Virus record (IMG/VR): IMGVR_UViG_3300009419_000068 | Span: 1 to 29,117 of that record | Origin: a virus | Direction: 5' to 3' (one strand) | DNA length: 29,117 nucleotides | Shown here: positions 9,314 through 17,550 of the stretch, in pieces | Layout: every line of letters begins with the position of its first letter | Numbering within the stretch: position 1 is the first letter of the stretch | Translations under genes and position numbers: made by a program | Notes under the pieces: generated by a model | Database searches by the model: none | The model's input: only the letters and a program-made list of their open reading frames with translations | Told to the model about the DNA's origin: nothing

Positions 9314-10297
9314 TTATGAAAAAGCTAAAATAACCATAGTTTCATTAAATCGTCCACTAGGGACTGGCTTTACTAGCTTAGCTTTAGTAAAGATTTCATT
9401 TAATGCGCTAAGACTATTAGTTAAAATAGATTCATCTTTAATTTTAGTACAAACACTCTTATCAGTAAAATCTTTAAGTGTTGTACCGCTGTATGTAAAA
9501 CCTGTAGCACTGTAAAAACAAAGTAACAATTGTTTAGATTCATCATAGACAAATAACTTCTTTTTACCAACAGTATTTAGAGGTATGTAGAATTTATCTG
9601 CAGTTCCAAATTTTTTAATTTGATACTTAACAGATTTAACCATTGTATTTTTATTTACTTTTCTAACTGGTTTTAATGTACTGTTTTTTGATTTAACATA
9701 ATGATCTTTTAGTTCATTCAAAATTGACATAAGCTTTTTATAACTTTGTCTATCGTGACCTTGATTTTTAAAATCATTTTCAGTACTTAATATTAACTCA
9801 TCTAAATAAGAAATGCAAGCATTAATTTTCAATGCTTGAGTTTCAAAATTATATAAAAATACATTTTTGCTTTCATAATATTTTGAGTCAATATACATAT
9901 CTAAAGAGTTATAACATTCAGAATAATCTGTAGATACTACAGGTTTTTTATCTTCTAGTATAACTTCTTTTTTTATTTTTTGTTGCTTATCAATAGTAAT
10001 TTGCAAACTAGTTAAATAGTTTTTAAATTGTATAACTGTACTATCTTCAAGTTGCCAACCTAAAAACAAAAGCCTTGAAACAACTAACATTGGATGATAG
10101 TTGTTTACAAGTTTAGCTAAATTTTCATTTAAATTATTATGTTTCAAATAAGCTGCAAAGTATCCTTTTAAATCTTCTAAATTAATATATTCATTATTAT
10201 TATACCAATTAAGTAAATCAATAAGTTTATATTTTGATATAATTTCAGAAGTAGGAATTGGTTCTGTAGCTTTAGGTAATTTTTGTTTAGTAACCAT
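9314..10297 (-). CDS. Unknown protein coupled to DNA polymerase, 327 residues
   Basis: The start is ATG 10297 (MVTKQKLPKATEP), which overlaps the polymerase stop as TAATG. A start at 10333 would run into the polymerase gene. The N-terminal half is helical (LIDLLNWYNNNEYI, KGYFAAYLKHNN). The middle is Lys-rich. The C-terminal ~110 residues are beta-prone and end with PVPSGRFNETMVILAFS. No catalytic motif is recognised. Translational coupling to the polymerase and location before the SSB suggest a replication accessory role, by context only. The 81 bases between it and the SSB gene hold no gene. Confidence 0.65.
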   Translation of the reverse strand: MVTKQKLPKATEPIPTSEIISKYKLIDLLNWYNNNEYINLEDLKGYFAAYLKHNNLNENLAKLVNNYHPMLVVSRLLFLGWQLEDSTVIQFKNYLTSLQITIDKQQKIKKEVILEDKKPVVSTDYSECYNSLDMYIDSKYYESKNVFLYNFETQALKINACISYLDELILSTENDFKNQGHDRQSYKKLMSILNELKDHYVKSKNSTLKPVRKVNKNTMVKSVKYQIKKFGTADKFYIPLNTVGKKKLFVYDESKQLLLCFYSATGFTYSGTTLKDFTDKSVCTKIKDESILTNSLSALNEIFTKAKLVKPVPSGRFNETMVILAFS

Positions 10298-10686
10298 TAA
10301 TGAGTTTCTGCCCAATTTAATCCGGTATTCCAAGCAATACCTAAATCTACATTTAATTTAAATTCTTCTACAGCTCTCTTAATACCATATTCAAAAGCAT
10401 CTATAGCAACATTGTTTTCAGTAACATAATAGTAATCATCTTTATGTCCAATATCACTAGTGCTATTAATTTGAGATTTAAAATCAAGTGCTTGAATTTC
10501 TCCAGGATGTACTAAAGATTTTTTCTCTTTTTTAATTAAGTTAATTTCTTCATCATCTAAAAGAGGATTTTTTAATTGAACTTGAATATTATTCAAAGTC
10601 TTATTGTATTTAACTAACGCATCCTCTTCTCCATAAAATTTATGTATTTTAAGAAGAGAAGGTGATGCTGCTAGCTGAATCTCGTC
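10297..10686 (-). CDS. DNA polymerase, exon 2 (C-terminal 129 residues)
   Basis: This is the 3' exon of the polymerase whose 5' exon is at 12141-14912. Joining CAT (12143-12141) to GAC (10686-10684) gives Val-Tyr-His|Asp-Glu-Ile-Gln, the invariant motif C of family A polymerases, with the frame continuing without interruption through LAASPSLLKIHKFYGEEDAL to LNVDLGIAWNTGLNWAETH and a stop. That end matches the style of the T7 polymerase C-terminus (MGPNWAICH). No start codon is needed: an apparent ATG-initiated frame at 10596 is just the inside of this exon. Without splicing, the catalytic Asp-Glu pair is lost. Confidence 0.9.
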   Translation of the reverse strand, partial: DEIQLAASPSLLKIHKFYGEEDALVKYNKTLNNIQVQLKNPLLDDEEINLIKKEKKSLVHPGEIQALDFKSQINSTSDIGHKDDYYYVTENNVAIDAFEYGIKRAVEEFKLNVDLGIAWNTGLNWAETH

Positions 10687-10850
10687 CGTTTCATTACGAA
10701 GGTCGCAACACCTTCTCCGGACTTTCGTACCGGGACTCGACTATATCATCACCTTAAAATAAGGTGCCTTCCATTTCGAATAGCCATATACTTGCTACCC
10801 TACTCTACTACATTCATCTTAGTTTATAAGATGTGCCTCGATAGTCAGAT

Positions 10851-11447
10851 TTAATTTTTAATATTAAGTTTATAATGCATAGATTCAACTTCTAAAACAT
10901 AGGGACGGACTATAGCTAAAAACTTTCTAGCTTCTTTCGTTCCACAGGATAAATAATAAAGCCCTTTGTTAGCAACTTGATTAAATTTAATATCCCAATG
11001 GTTTTTAAAGTAATCAATTATAATTTGATTCTCTTCTTTAGAAAGATAAGTACACAATCTTAACTCATTGGCATAAACTACGCCACCTCTCTTTTTTTGA
11101 GAGAGACTACCATCATCCATATACCAAATTGCTAAGCCTAGAGGAGTAAGCTTATTAAGCAATTTAAAATTGCTTATTTTTTTCTTACCTGTTCCGTAGA
11201 TTACTTTTCTATACAATTTAATAAATCTATATGTTTTAGTTCTAAGTTCATATGCTCCATACCCATTATTACTAACATAATAAGGGATTGTTGTATTAAA
11301 TTTAGACTTTAAGAGTTGATACTTCCACTCAACATAATCTTTATTTTTCATAGTATGGCGGATACTTAAGTATCCTTGAGGATTAAGATATCCGTCACCA
11401 AAAATCATAGAGATAACTAAATCTCTATCTTCTTTTAATATTTTCAT
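10851..11447 (-). CDS. LAGLIDADG-type homing endonuclease in the same intron
   Basis: The start is ATG 11447 (MKILKEDRDL), preceded by GGAG at a 5-base spacing; a GTG at 11462 would overlap that site. The 198-residue protein carries two LAGLIDADG-type helices: LVISMIFGDGYLN (~10-22) and LGLAIWYMDDGSL (~108-120), each with an acidic residue near its end (GDG, DDG). Such single-chain enzymes cut long asymmetric sites or act as intron maturases. It belongs to a different family from the HNH ORF 41 bases upstream. Its 3' end runs into the catalytic core of the intron. Either mobility or maturase function is possible. Confidence 0.85.
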   Translation of the reverse strand: MKILKEDRDLVISMIFGDGYLNPQGYLSIRHTMKNKDYVEWKYQLLKSKFNTTIPYYVSNNGYGAYELRTKTYRFIKLYRKVIYGTGKKKISNFKLLNKLTPLGLAIWYMDDGSLSQKKRGGVVYANELRLCTYLSKEENQIIIDYFKNHWDIKFNQVANKGLYYLSCGTKEARKFLAIVRPYVLEVESMHYKLNIKN

Positions 11448-11503
11448 TAAATCTCCAAACACATAGGTGTTGTTTTTATTTACAAATAGTCTGTGAACAT
11501 TAA

Positions 11504-11995
11504 TTAAAAAATGTAATTATTAGAAATATGTTTCCAATTTTTTCTTTGTTTTATTTGTCTAACAAGAGTATAAGGATAACCTAAATCTCTAATACTTGCT
11601 GACGTAAAACCTTGAGATAACAATTCACAGATTTCTATTACAATTGACTCAGAATACTTACAATTTGCATTATTAGAACCAACTGCGGTTCTGTTATTTA
11701 AATTGTAGGAATGCTTTATATTGTAACCGTGAGTACACCACTCAAGATTAGATAAAGCATTATTTTGTCTGTTACCATCAATATGATTGATATCTGTATA
11801 ATTACAAGGATTTTCTATAAAACATTCACCTAATAATCGGTGAATAGCCTTACAAGTTCTTTTACCGTTAATCTTTACATTAACAATTAAGTAACCTCTT
11901 CCGTTATCTACGGGTGATAATTTTTTATTATATTTATTATAAATGTCTCCATTTTCAAATATAGTATATTTATCACCAAATTCTTTTTTATTCAT
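11504..11995 (-). CDS. HNH homing endonuclease in the intron (I-HmuI-like)
   Basis: This 163-residue protein lies in the 5' part of the group I intron. After an N-terminal NUMOD4-like segment (FENGDIYNKYNKKLSP) it has the HNH_3 core, with AIHRLLGECFIENP and then INHIDGNRQNNALSNLEWC (~81-99) carrying the HNH residues. A C-terminal helix-turn-helix-like segment (SIRDLGYPYTLVRQIKQRK) probably binds DNA. Intron-encoded HNH nickases of this type spread the intron into intron-less alleles of the polymerase. The ATG follows AAAGAG. Confidence 0.87.
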   Translation of the reverse strand: MNKKEFGDKYTIFENGDIYNKYNKKLSPVDNGRGYLIVNVKINGKRTCKAIHRLLGECFIENPCNYTDINHIDGNRQNNALSNLEWCTHGYNIKHSYNLNNRTAVGSNNANCKYSESIVIEICELLSQGFTSASIRDLGYPYTLVRQIKQRKNWKHISNNYIF

Positions 11996-12140
11996 TTTTT
12001 AACTCTTTGCTGCTGATTGGCATATTATGAAATTGTATTTCATGTGTATAAACACATTATTTATAATAACATAACTTAGCTTCCCAGTCAATTAAAAAGG
12101 TTTTCGATGTGGATCACTCCACAAAGCCACAATTTTGTTT

Positions 12141-14912
12141 ATGGTATACTATCATTAAAAATACTTTAGGATCATCTACAGAATCTGTAAATGGATTGCC
12201 TAAAAGATTTTGTTCTTCAAGTTTTTGACACATGTAAACAACAGAGTATTTACACATTATAGCACCAGCAGATTGAAAAAGCAAATTAATAAGACTGTGC
12301 TTACTTCTAGCTCTTAGCTTACGCCCATCTATACCTAAAAGAAAATCTTTTTTACCAGTTTTAATCCAATAATTTTCTATTTTTTCTTTAAGATCTTTTA
12401 ATGCAGGTACAGCATCCCAATATTTTTCATACAATAGTTCTGCTTCTTTAACAGATACAGATAACATTTTTGCAAGTTTTTCTGGTGCTGCTCCATACAT
12501 AGTTGCATAACTAAAAGATTTAGCAGCATCTCTAGTAATGTTCAATTTTTGAGCATTTAAACTATTACCAGTAACAAAAATCTTACCGTTTCTTCTGCAT
12601 ACAATAAAAGTAGAACTTACTCTAACACAGTAAACTGCACCAGAATAAGAAACTTTTTTAATAGTTGTATGCTTTAAATCAGATCCTTTTAAATTAGGAT
12701 TTTTTGCAGGAATAATAGTTTGATAAATAGTAATTTTATCTTTATCTCTGGCTTTTTTATAAATTTGTTTTTCTATAATTAAAGCTTGAGTATTACACCA
12801 CAAAAGATTAGTTTGAAGTTCTTCTATAATTTTAAAAGATTCTGATTGTAAAACCATACCACTTTTAGTTTTTATAACTTTATTATAAAGATCAGGATTA
12901 GATTTTGCAAAATCTACAAATTTTTCATAAATTCCAGGAGCACTGTGCTCATAGTAAATATTGTTATTATATAATAAGCCATGAGTAGGTATTACTCCTG
13001 ATTCATTATTAAGATCTATTGCAAGAACTTCTTCATATTTACCATCAGTATTTAATACAATATTTCTATGATTAGGTGTCATTAGAATAGAAAGACGATC
13101 ACCTTCTACTGAAACCATATCACCTTGATATTCTTCATTACAAATAATTTCTTGAGGAAAAGTATAAGTAATTGATTGATTATGTTTATGCCACTGAGCA
13201 ACCATTGTTTCAGTATTAATTTCTGAAAATAGTTTCCAACCTTTTTTAGTTAAGATTTCAGTATCGGCAGATAAACAATGAATATCATTAGGTTTTTCAG
13301 CTACAAGTGCTTCAGCAAGCTCTTTACCAGTGTTATAGTTAAATACATAATGACCTTGAATACGAGCTTCAAGGCTGGCAAAGTCAGCACCAATCTGTAT
13401 AAAATTTTTACCACATCCAAAAAGACTTCTTAGTTCGTGTCCATATATAGAACTAATACGAGGAATGTTTGCTACTTTACTATGCTTGTATCTAAAGCTA
13501 GCAGCACCCATAGTAAAAGCTGGAGTAGGAACACGACCATCTTCTCGAATAAGAGATAAGTAACCAGTCATTGGTTCACCATCTTCGTCTTCTTTGCCAC
13601 CGGCAATAGAGTTACGTCTATGTTTGTAAGTCAAATACTTAGTAACATCTTCTACAAAACTTGCAACTTCTCCAAGCTTTTCTAAATTAGGACATAACTC
13701 TTTATTAGTACCTACACGAATAGCAGGAGAAACAGGTACACGTACTTGCCCACTAATAGAACATTTGTGTAATAAATATTCTTCTAAAGTAGTTGCATCT
13801 TCAATCTCTAGTAACTTAAGTCTATAATTTTTATAAGGACCATTTAAAGTACTATCTACATAACGTTTAATAGTAGCAACAAGTTTATCACCAACAAGTT
13901 TAACTTTTTTAGAGTCTTTAGTTAGATCTCTTTCTTTCCATTCTAAAGGATTCCAACCTAAGTCTAATAAATAACCTTTTAAGTGATCTAAATCATCGAC
14001 TGTAGCAGGAATTTTATCTAATAAAGGAGTATCTTCAAAAGGTAAATTATAAGTTACATTATTAAAAGTTATAGTTCTTTTATCGTGATCTAAAGTAGCA
14101 CCTACTTTGTCTGCAAACTTTATAAGATTTGCAGACAAATCTAGATTTTTTTTAACTTGGCTTTTTGGTAAAGTATAATGATCTTTTTCACCTTTATTTA
14201 AAGGTTTTGGAGGTAACAAAGGATTAACATGATCATAAATAGTTTTTAATTTATCATCTAAGTCTACAATATGTTTTTTAGCTAATTCTTCATCAAAATA
14301 AAAACCAAAATGTGATTGTTTTAAATTAAGATCAATAAGTTTAAGTTCTTGATCATAAGCTTTCGTATAATTCCAAGTACCTTTTTCTTCTATTAATTGA
14401 TCGTAAACTTCCATGTTTGCAATACAATCTTGTTCCATGTATTGTTCAAGTTCAATACTATACTGACTAAAGTCTTCGTGTCGACTTTTACTTTCAAAAT
14501 TGTCTTTAGATAGATTAGCTAAGCTATGTCCGCCAAAACGATCAGGATTTAAAAGCTGTGACCAAATTAATGTATCAGTAATTTTAACAGGTTTACCATT
14601 TAGTATATGTGGTTGACCTGGATATCCTATTGTATAATTTATTAGCCCAAATAATTGTAATGCAGGTAAGTCAAAGTCAACAATATTATGACCAGCTATT
14701 TCTTCTACATTTTTAAATATTTCAAAAAGTCTTTCTTTTGTACATTCATTTAATCTGATTGTAATTTTTTCTTTTCTATTATCTAAATTAAAAAAAGCAA
14801 TACACCAAAGTCTTGCTTCATTTTTTAATTTATATGGCATGCTAGTATAATCTAGCATATTTGCTAACAAATTATTTGTTTCAATATCAAATAAAATTCT
14901 TTTAAATGTCAT
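12141..14912 (-). CDS. DNA polymerase, family A (T7 gp5-like), exon 1 with intein
   Basis: This is the replicative polymerase, a 924-codon exon 1 starting at ATG 14912 (AGGA five bases upstream). Order: 3'-5' exonuclease with FDIET (8-12), IAGHNIVDFDLPAL (~72-85) and YMEQDC (158-163); palm motif A QIGADFASLEARI (506-518); an intein at 546-783; fingers motif B TRDAAKSFSYATMYG (793-807); FLLGIDGRKLRARS and LLFQSAGAIMCK; then IVYH at the exon end. Exon 2 (10297-10686) supplies DE of motif C. The unspliced protein would be 1053 residues and the mature one ~815, against 704 for T7. The frame continues into the intron for eight codons (to 12114) before a stop, so unspliced RNA gives a dead polymerase. 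The gene contains no in-frame CGG codon. Confidence 0.93.
12564..13277 (-). other. Intein in DNA polymerase (238 residues, apparently without an active endonuclease)
   Basis: The intein lies between extein residues PNDIH and SLNAQ, which together match T7 polymerase DIHTKNQ. The N-terminal block is CLSADTEILTKKGW with Cys1. Block B is LSILMTPNHRNIV (TxxH-type). Block F is AVYCVRVSSTFIVCRR. Block G is FVTGN followed by Ser+1. The usual penultimate His is Gly, a variant seen in other phage inteins with TGN endings. Between the Hint halves, ~100 residues include SESFKIIEELQTNLLWCN, which resembles the second half of LAGLIDADG intein endonucleases, but the acidic LAGLIDADG helices are missing. 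So it is probably splicing-competent but immobile. It sits between motifs A and B at the active site. Confidence 0.9.
14106..14139. repeat. Intragenic 12-bp perfect hairpin in DNA polymerase
   Basis: TTTGTCTGCAAA (14106-14117) and TTTGCAGACAAA (14128-14139) pair perfectly around a 10-base loop, in the polymerase coding region between the exonuclease and palm motif A. No T-tract follows, so it is not a standard terminator. Confidence 0.6.
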
Positions 14913-14954
14913 ATTATTCCTTGTAAATTTTACTTAGTTTGTTCAAAAAGTAAA

Positions 14955-15617
14955 TTACTTAATTTTTAAAATAGTTAAATTATTGTAATAGTAGGCACCA
15001 GTATCTATATAATAACAGTTGCCAAGTTGTTTAGGTTCTCTTAATATAGTGTGACCTAAATATATTTTATCTATATTTTTTATTGTAGTGTTATCGTTAT
15101 TACTAATTTTTGTACGACCCCAAATTAATTGTTGAGTTACGTAATCTTTATGTAAATTACTTACAATAATATTCCAATCTTCTGCTGGAATATCTGCATG
15201 TATAAAACCAATTAATTCATTATTAATAGTAGTAGTTATTATATAAGGCAAATCTTTAACTAATGTATAAGCATGACTTTGGTCGTAATCACTTAAATCA
15301 TAGAACCATTCTCCACCATTTATTAGATGTAGTCTAGCATTACTATTTTTTTTAAAAGAATCTGTTGCTTCTGCATACTCAATAATAAATTGTTCATGAT
15401 TTCCTCTAACAGCTGCAAACCAAGGTTTGCTTAAAAGATTTAAACAACTAACAGAAGCAGGACCTCTATCTACTAAATCTCCGACAGAAATTAAAAGGTC
15501 AGTTTCTATATTAAAAGAAACTGACCTTAGTTTTTTCATTAGCAATTCAAAATTGCCATGTAAATCACCAATAACAAATATGTTTTTATACTTATCTGAG
15601 TTTATATTTTTTATCAT
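14955..15617 (-). CDS. Serine/threonine protein phosphatase (lambda PPase-like)
   Basis: This is a PP2A-like metallophosphoesterase of 220 residues, the same size as lambda phosphatase. All metal-site motifs are present: GDLHG (17-21), GDLVDRG (~46-52), RGNHE (~70-74), a His in FIHADIPAEDW (~138), and a late LGHT (~191). It would remove phosphate from Ser/Thr/Tyr/His of host or phage proteins in the cytosol, or act on another phosphoester. The gene ends 42 bases before the polymerase start and begins 14 bases after the upstream virion gene. A 13-bp hairpin is embedded in its coding region. The ribosome-binding site is weak. Confidence 0.9.
   Translation of the reverse strand: MIKNINSDKYKNIFVIGDLHGNFELLMKKLRSVSFNIETDLLISVGDLVDRGPASVSCLNLLSKPWFAAVRGNHEQFIIEYAEATDSFKKNSNARLHLINGGEWFYDLSDYDQSHAYTLVKDLPYIITTTINNELIGFIHADIPAEDWNIIVSNLHKDYVTQQLIWGRTKISNNDNTTIKNIDKIYLGHTILREPKQLGNCYYIDTGAYYYNNLTILKIK
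15495..15536 (+). terminator. Antisense-oriented terminator-like hairpin inside the phosphatase gene
   Basis: AAGGTCAGTTTCT (15495-15507) and AGAAACTGACCTT (15516-15528) form a perfect 13-bp stem with an 8-base loop, followed on the + strand by AG and six T residues. On the - strand the stem is followed by TTAATTT, so weak bidirectional activity is possible. It lies within codons ~30-41 of the phosphatase. Likely role: stopping + strand (antisense) transcription. This is an inference. Confidence 0.5.
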
Positions 15618-15631
15618 GAATTATTCTTATT

Positions 15632-16699
15632 TCACTGAGCGCCAATATCAACAGTATGAGTAGTAGTTCTTGGAAATATTTGAACACTAGAATCAAACGA
15701 AATATTTATATCAGCCAACGGATAACTCTGAGTAAGAGAATAAGTACTACAAGTTAAAAAAAAGTTTAAAAAAGTATAATCGTATAATAATTGTGTGCTA
15801 ATGGTAGCATTATTGCCATTAGTTATACTTAAAATATTATTATTGAAACTTACTGCTAAAATATCGCCTGGAAAAGTAGTTAAAAATTGTTCCATACCAA
15901 GATGATTTACTAATCTTACTTCCAAATCATCTTCTGATGAGTAAGCTGATAAAGAAAATACTGAAATATTTTCTAATTCAAAATATTGCTTTTGAGAAAG
16001 AAAAGTATTTGATGTAGGAACTTGAATATTAAAATTTACCTCAGAACCTTTAATATAATAACAAAAATATGTATAACCCATTGAAGAAGAAATAAACTGA
16101 AGAGTAGAAGTAGTTTCTATAAGAGTACCTGAATATAAATCTAATAAAGCTGTTTTGTTTGTTGTTGGTGTTAAACAAAAAGTTAACTTATTTGGGGCTG
16201 ACAATACGCTTAAATTATTAAAGGGATTATGTGAAATTAAATCTCCTGTTTCTTCCTCGGGTTCTGGGTCTTCTGGTTCTGTGTTGGGCATGAACCAGCC
16301 GGTGTTGAATTGCAGTTCAGCGCGGAGGTCGGTGTCGTCAGCTGACGAGTAGTCTGGCCAGACGGTTACCGATGGGTAGACCGGTAGGTGAAATGCACTG
16401 GGAGAGCTGATTTGTAGTCGGCCATCAGGCAGTAAAACAAATGCCAGATGATTCGGGTCGTTGCTGGCGATACCGAGTGCGCTGCTGTTTGCGCTATTAA
16501 ATTCGCTATTGAGATGGCTGACGAGTGCTGCAGGGTCGGCAGGGTATTGATCATTTTGCCAATAAACTGCGACGGAACTGCCTGATCCGTCGATGTTGAG
16601 CCAGACTTCAATGCCGGTATGAGCGGATGGGTTGAGTACTGCTTGGTAGCCGCTGTCAAAAAGCTCGGCAACTGTGAGTGTTGAGTTAACAGTCGTCAT
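15632..16699 (-). CDS. Chimeric virion-associated protein with GC-rich N-terminal part
   Basis: This 355-residue protein is not recognised. Residues ~1-145 (MTTVNSTLTVAELFDSGYQ to FNTGWFMPNTEPEDPEPEE) are encoded by DNA that is visibly GC-richer than anything else here, and use codons such as CTG, GCG and CGC. Residues ~150-355 return to the AT-rich style with beta-prone, Ser/Thr/Asn-rich sequence typical of phage fibres. An acidic Pro/Glu hinge (PEDPEPEEE) separates them. The ATG overlaps the stop of the 39-residue gene upstream (TAATG). The likely explanation is an imported N-terminal module fused to a resident tail protein. A role in host recognition is inferred. Confidence 0.7.
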   Translation of the reverse strand: MTTVNSTLTVAELFDSGYQAVLNPSAHTGIEVWLNIDGSGSSVAVYWQNDQYPADPAALVSHLNSEFNSANSSALGIASNDPNHLAFVLLPDGRLQISSPSAFHLPVYPSVTVWPDYSSADDTDLRAELQFNTGWFMPNTEPEDPEPEEETGDLISHNPFNNLSVLSAPNKLTFCLTPTTNKTALLDLYSGTLIETTSTLQFISSSMGYTYFCYYIKGSEVNFNIQVPTSNTFLSQKQYFELENISVFSLSAYSSEDDLEVRLVNHLGMEQFLTTFPGDILAVSFNNNILSITNGNNATISTQLLYDYTFLNFFLTCSTYSLTQSYPLADINISFDSSVQIFPRTTTHTVDIGAQ

Positions 16700-16818
16700 T
16701 ATGCTTGCTCCGTTGTAACGTCAATCGTCAACGACACTTGAGCATTGCTAGGTAATGCGTATAAATTAGAGCGAACTTCTGGTATTGTGTTTTGACTAAT
16801 TGCTTGATAATAAGACAT
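16699..16818 (-). CDS. Small ORF, 39 residues, coupled to the chimeric virion gene
   Basis: MSYYQAISQNTIPEVR begins at ATG 16818 and the stop overlaps the next ATG as TAATG, arguing for a real, coupled gene. The composition is intermediate to GC-rich, so it probably arrived with the N-terminal module of the following gene. AGGAA lies about 13 bases upstream, which is somewhat far. The function is unknown. It could be the remnant of a larger protein whose 3' part is the next gene. Confidence 0.5.
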   Translation of the reverse strand: MSYYQAISQNTIPEVRSNLYALPSNAQVSLTIDVTTEQA

Positions 16819-16843
16819 ATATTATTAAATTCCTGTAATTAAA

Positions 16844-17503
16844 TTATGATTCTATGTTGGGCGGGTTGAGGTCTCTTTCAACAGATAGCTTTTTTGTCTC
16901 TTCTCCAAAATTTTGAATAACTCCGAAGTAATCTATAATAATGTCTGAATTTAAAGCCAAATTTCTATAAAGAGTAGGGTATGTCATGTTATAATTAAAA
17001 AACCCACCTGCCAAATAGTGTAATCCCAGATCATTCGATTGAGTCTCATAAATATCAAAATAATCTCCTTCATGAATTTCTTTATTAATTTGTAACCTAT
17101 CTGAAGCACCCTCACAAAAACTAGGAGACACAGGATTATAAATATTAGGTTTTATTAATATACTTGTAAAATATTTTTCTCCAATATAAGGTGTAACTTC
17201 TGCAGTTATTTTTACTAAAGAAGAATCAACTGCAGTAAAAATAAAATTTAAATCTTCTTGGTAAACATTTACAGGAGTTCCGTAATTTTGTCTCCAACTT
17301 ACGCTTTTTATATTTTTTATATTTTTTTCAGAGGAAGTTAAGCTTAGTTTATATCCAGAAATATAATTTAAAGACTCTCCGTCACCTTCTAAAATTTGTA
17401 TTTGATAATCTTTTTCTGCAGTTATAACTGCAGAAAAAGGAATTTCTTTTAGCGAATAGTCTGAAATATTTGAAGAAGTGCCTGATTTATTATTTTGTGC
17501 CAT
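16844..17503 (-). CDS. Unknown virion-associated protein, 219 residues
   Basis: Not recognised. It is mainly beta-prone (SAVITAEKDYQIQI, YISGYKLSLTSS, SILIKPNIYNPV) without signal peptide or enzyme motif, and looks like a phage fibre or decoration protein. AGG lies ten bases upstream of the ATG. It sits between the large fibre gene and the chimeric gene in the same direction. A 30-base perfect palindrome (17410-17439) lies within codons ~22-31. Confidence 0.6.
   Translation of the reverse strand: MAQNNKSGTSSNISDYSLKEIPFSAVITAEKDYQIQILEGDGESLNYISGYKLSLTSSEKNIKNIKSVSWRQNYGTPVNVYQEDLNFIFTAVDSSLVKITAEVTPYIGEKYFTSILIKPNIYNPVSPSFCEGASDRLQINKEIHEGDYFDIYETQSNDLGLHYLAGGFFNYNMTYPTLYRNLALNSDIIIDYFGVIQNFGEETKKLSVERDLNPPNIES
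17410..17439. repeat. Perfect 30-base palindrome inside a virion gene
   Basis: CTTTTTCTGCAGTTA is followed immediately by its exact reverse complement TAACTGCAGAAAAAG, with no spacer. It is centred on TTATAA and contains two PstI-like CTGCAG hexamers. It is long for chance even in AT-rich DNA. It could be a dimeric repressor operator, or extrude as a cruciform. Its coding position argues against a simple promoter operator. Confidence 0.65.
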
Positions 17504-17550
17504 CTAGCTATTACCTATTTTATATTTATTTGTTAATTTGTTTATTAAAA

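Larger units (their letters stand above)
10687..12140 (-). ncRNA. Group I self-splicing intron in DNA polymerase motif C
   Basis: The exon ends ACCAU and the intron begins AAACAAAATT followed by GUGG, which pairs with CCAU to form P1 with the U.G wobble at the splice site. P2 is GUGGA-GUGA-UCCAC. UCGAA near the 5' end can pair with UUCGA downstream as P3. P7 is GACUAU (~10857) with AUAGUC in GAUGAUAUAGUC (~10745), flanking the P8 hairpin CACCUU-AUUUU-AAGGUG. P9-region hairpins CCGG...CCGG and GAAGGU-GUUGCG-ACCUUC follow. The intron ends in G (GAAACG). GAUAUAGUC resembles the T4 td intron core, suggesting subgroup IA. Splicing restores Tyr-His-Asp-Glu exactly. Two endonuclease ORFs sit in peripheral loops. 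Confidence 0.9.

Noticed and set aside
10297-10596. Separate 99-residue gene starting MNNIQVQLKN
   Set aside because: The frame is open upstream to the intron 3' splice site and carries DEIQ of polymerase motif C, so it is exon 2 of the polymerase.
16155-16352. Short + strand ORF in the GC-rich patch
   Set aside because: It lies opposite a real - strand gene, has no ribosome-binding site and resembles no protein; it is a shadow of the GC-rich coding frame.
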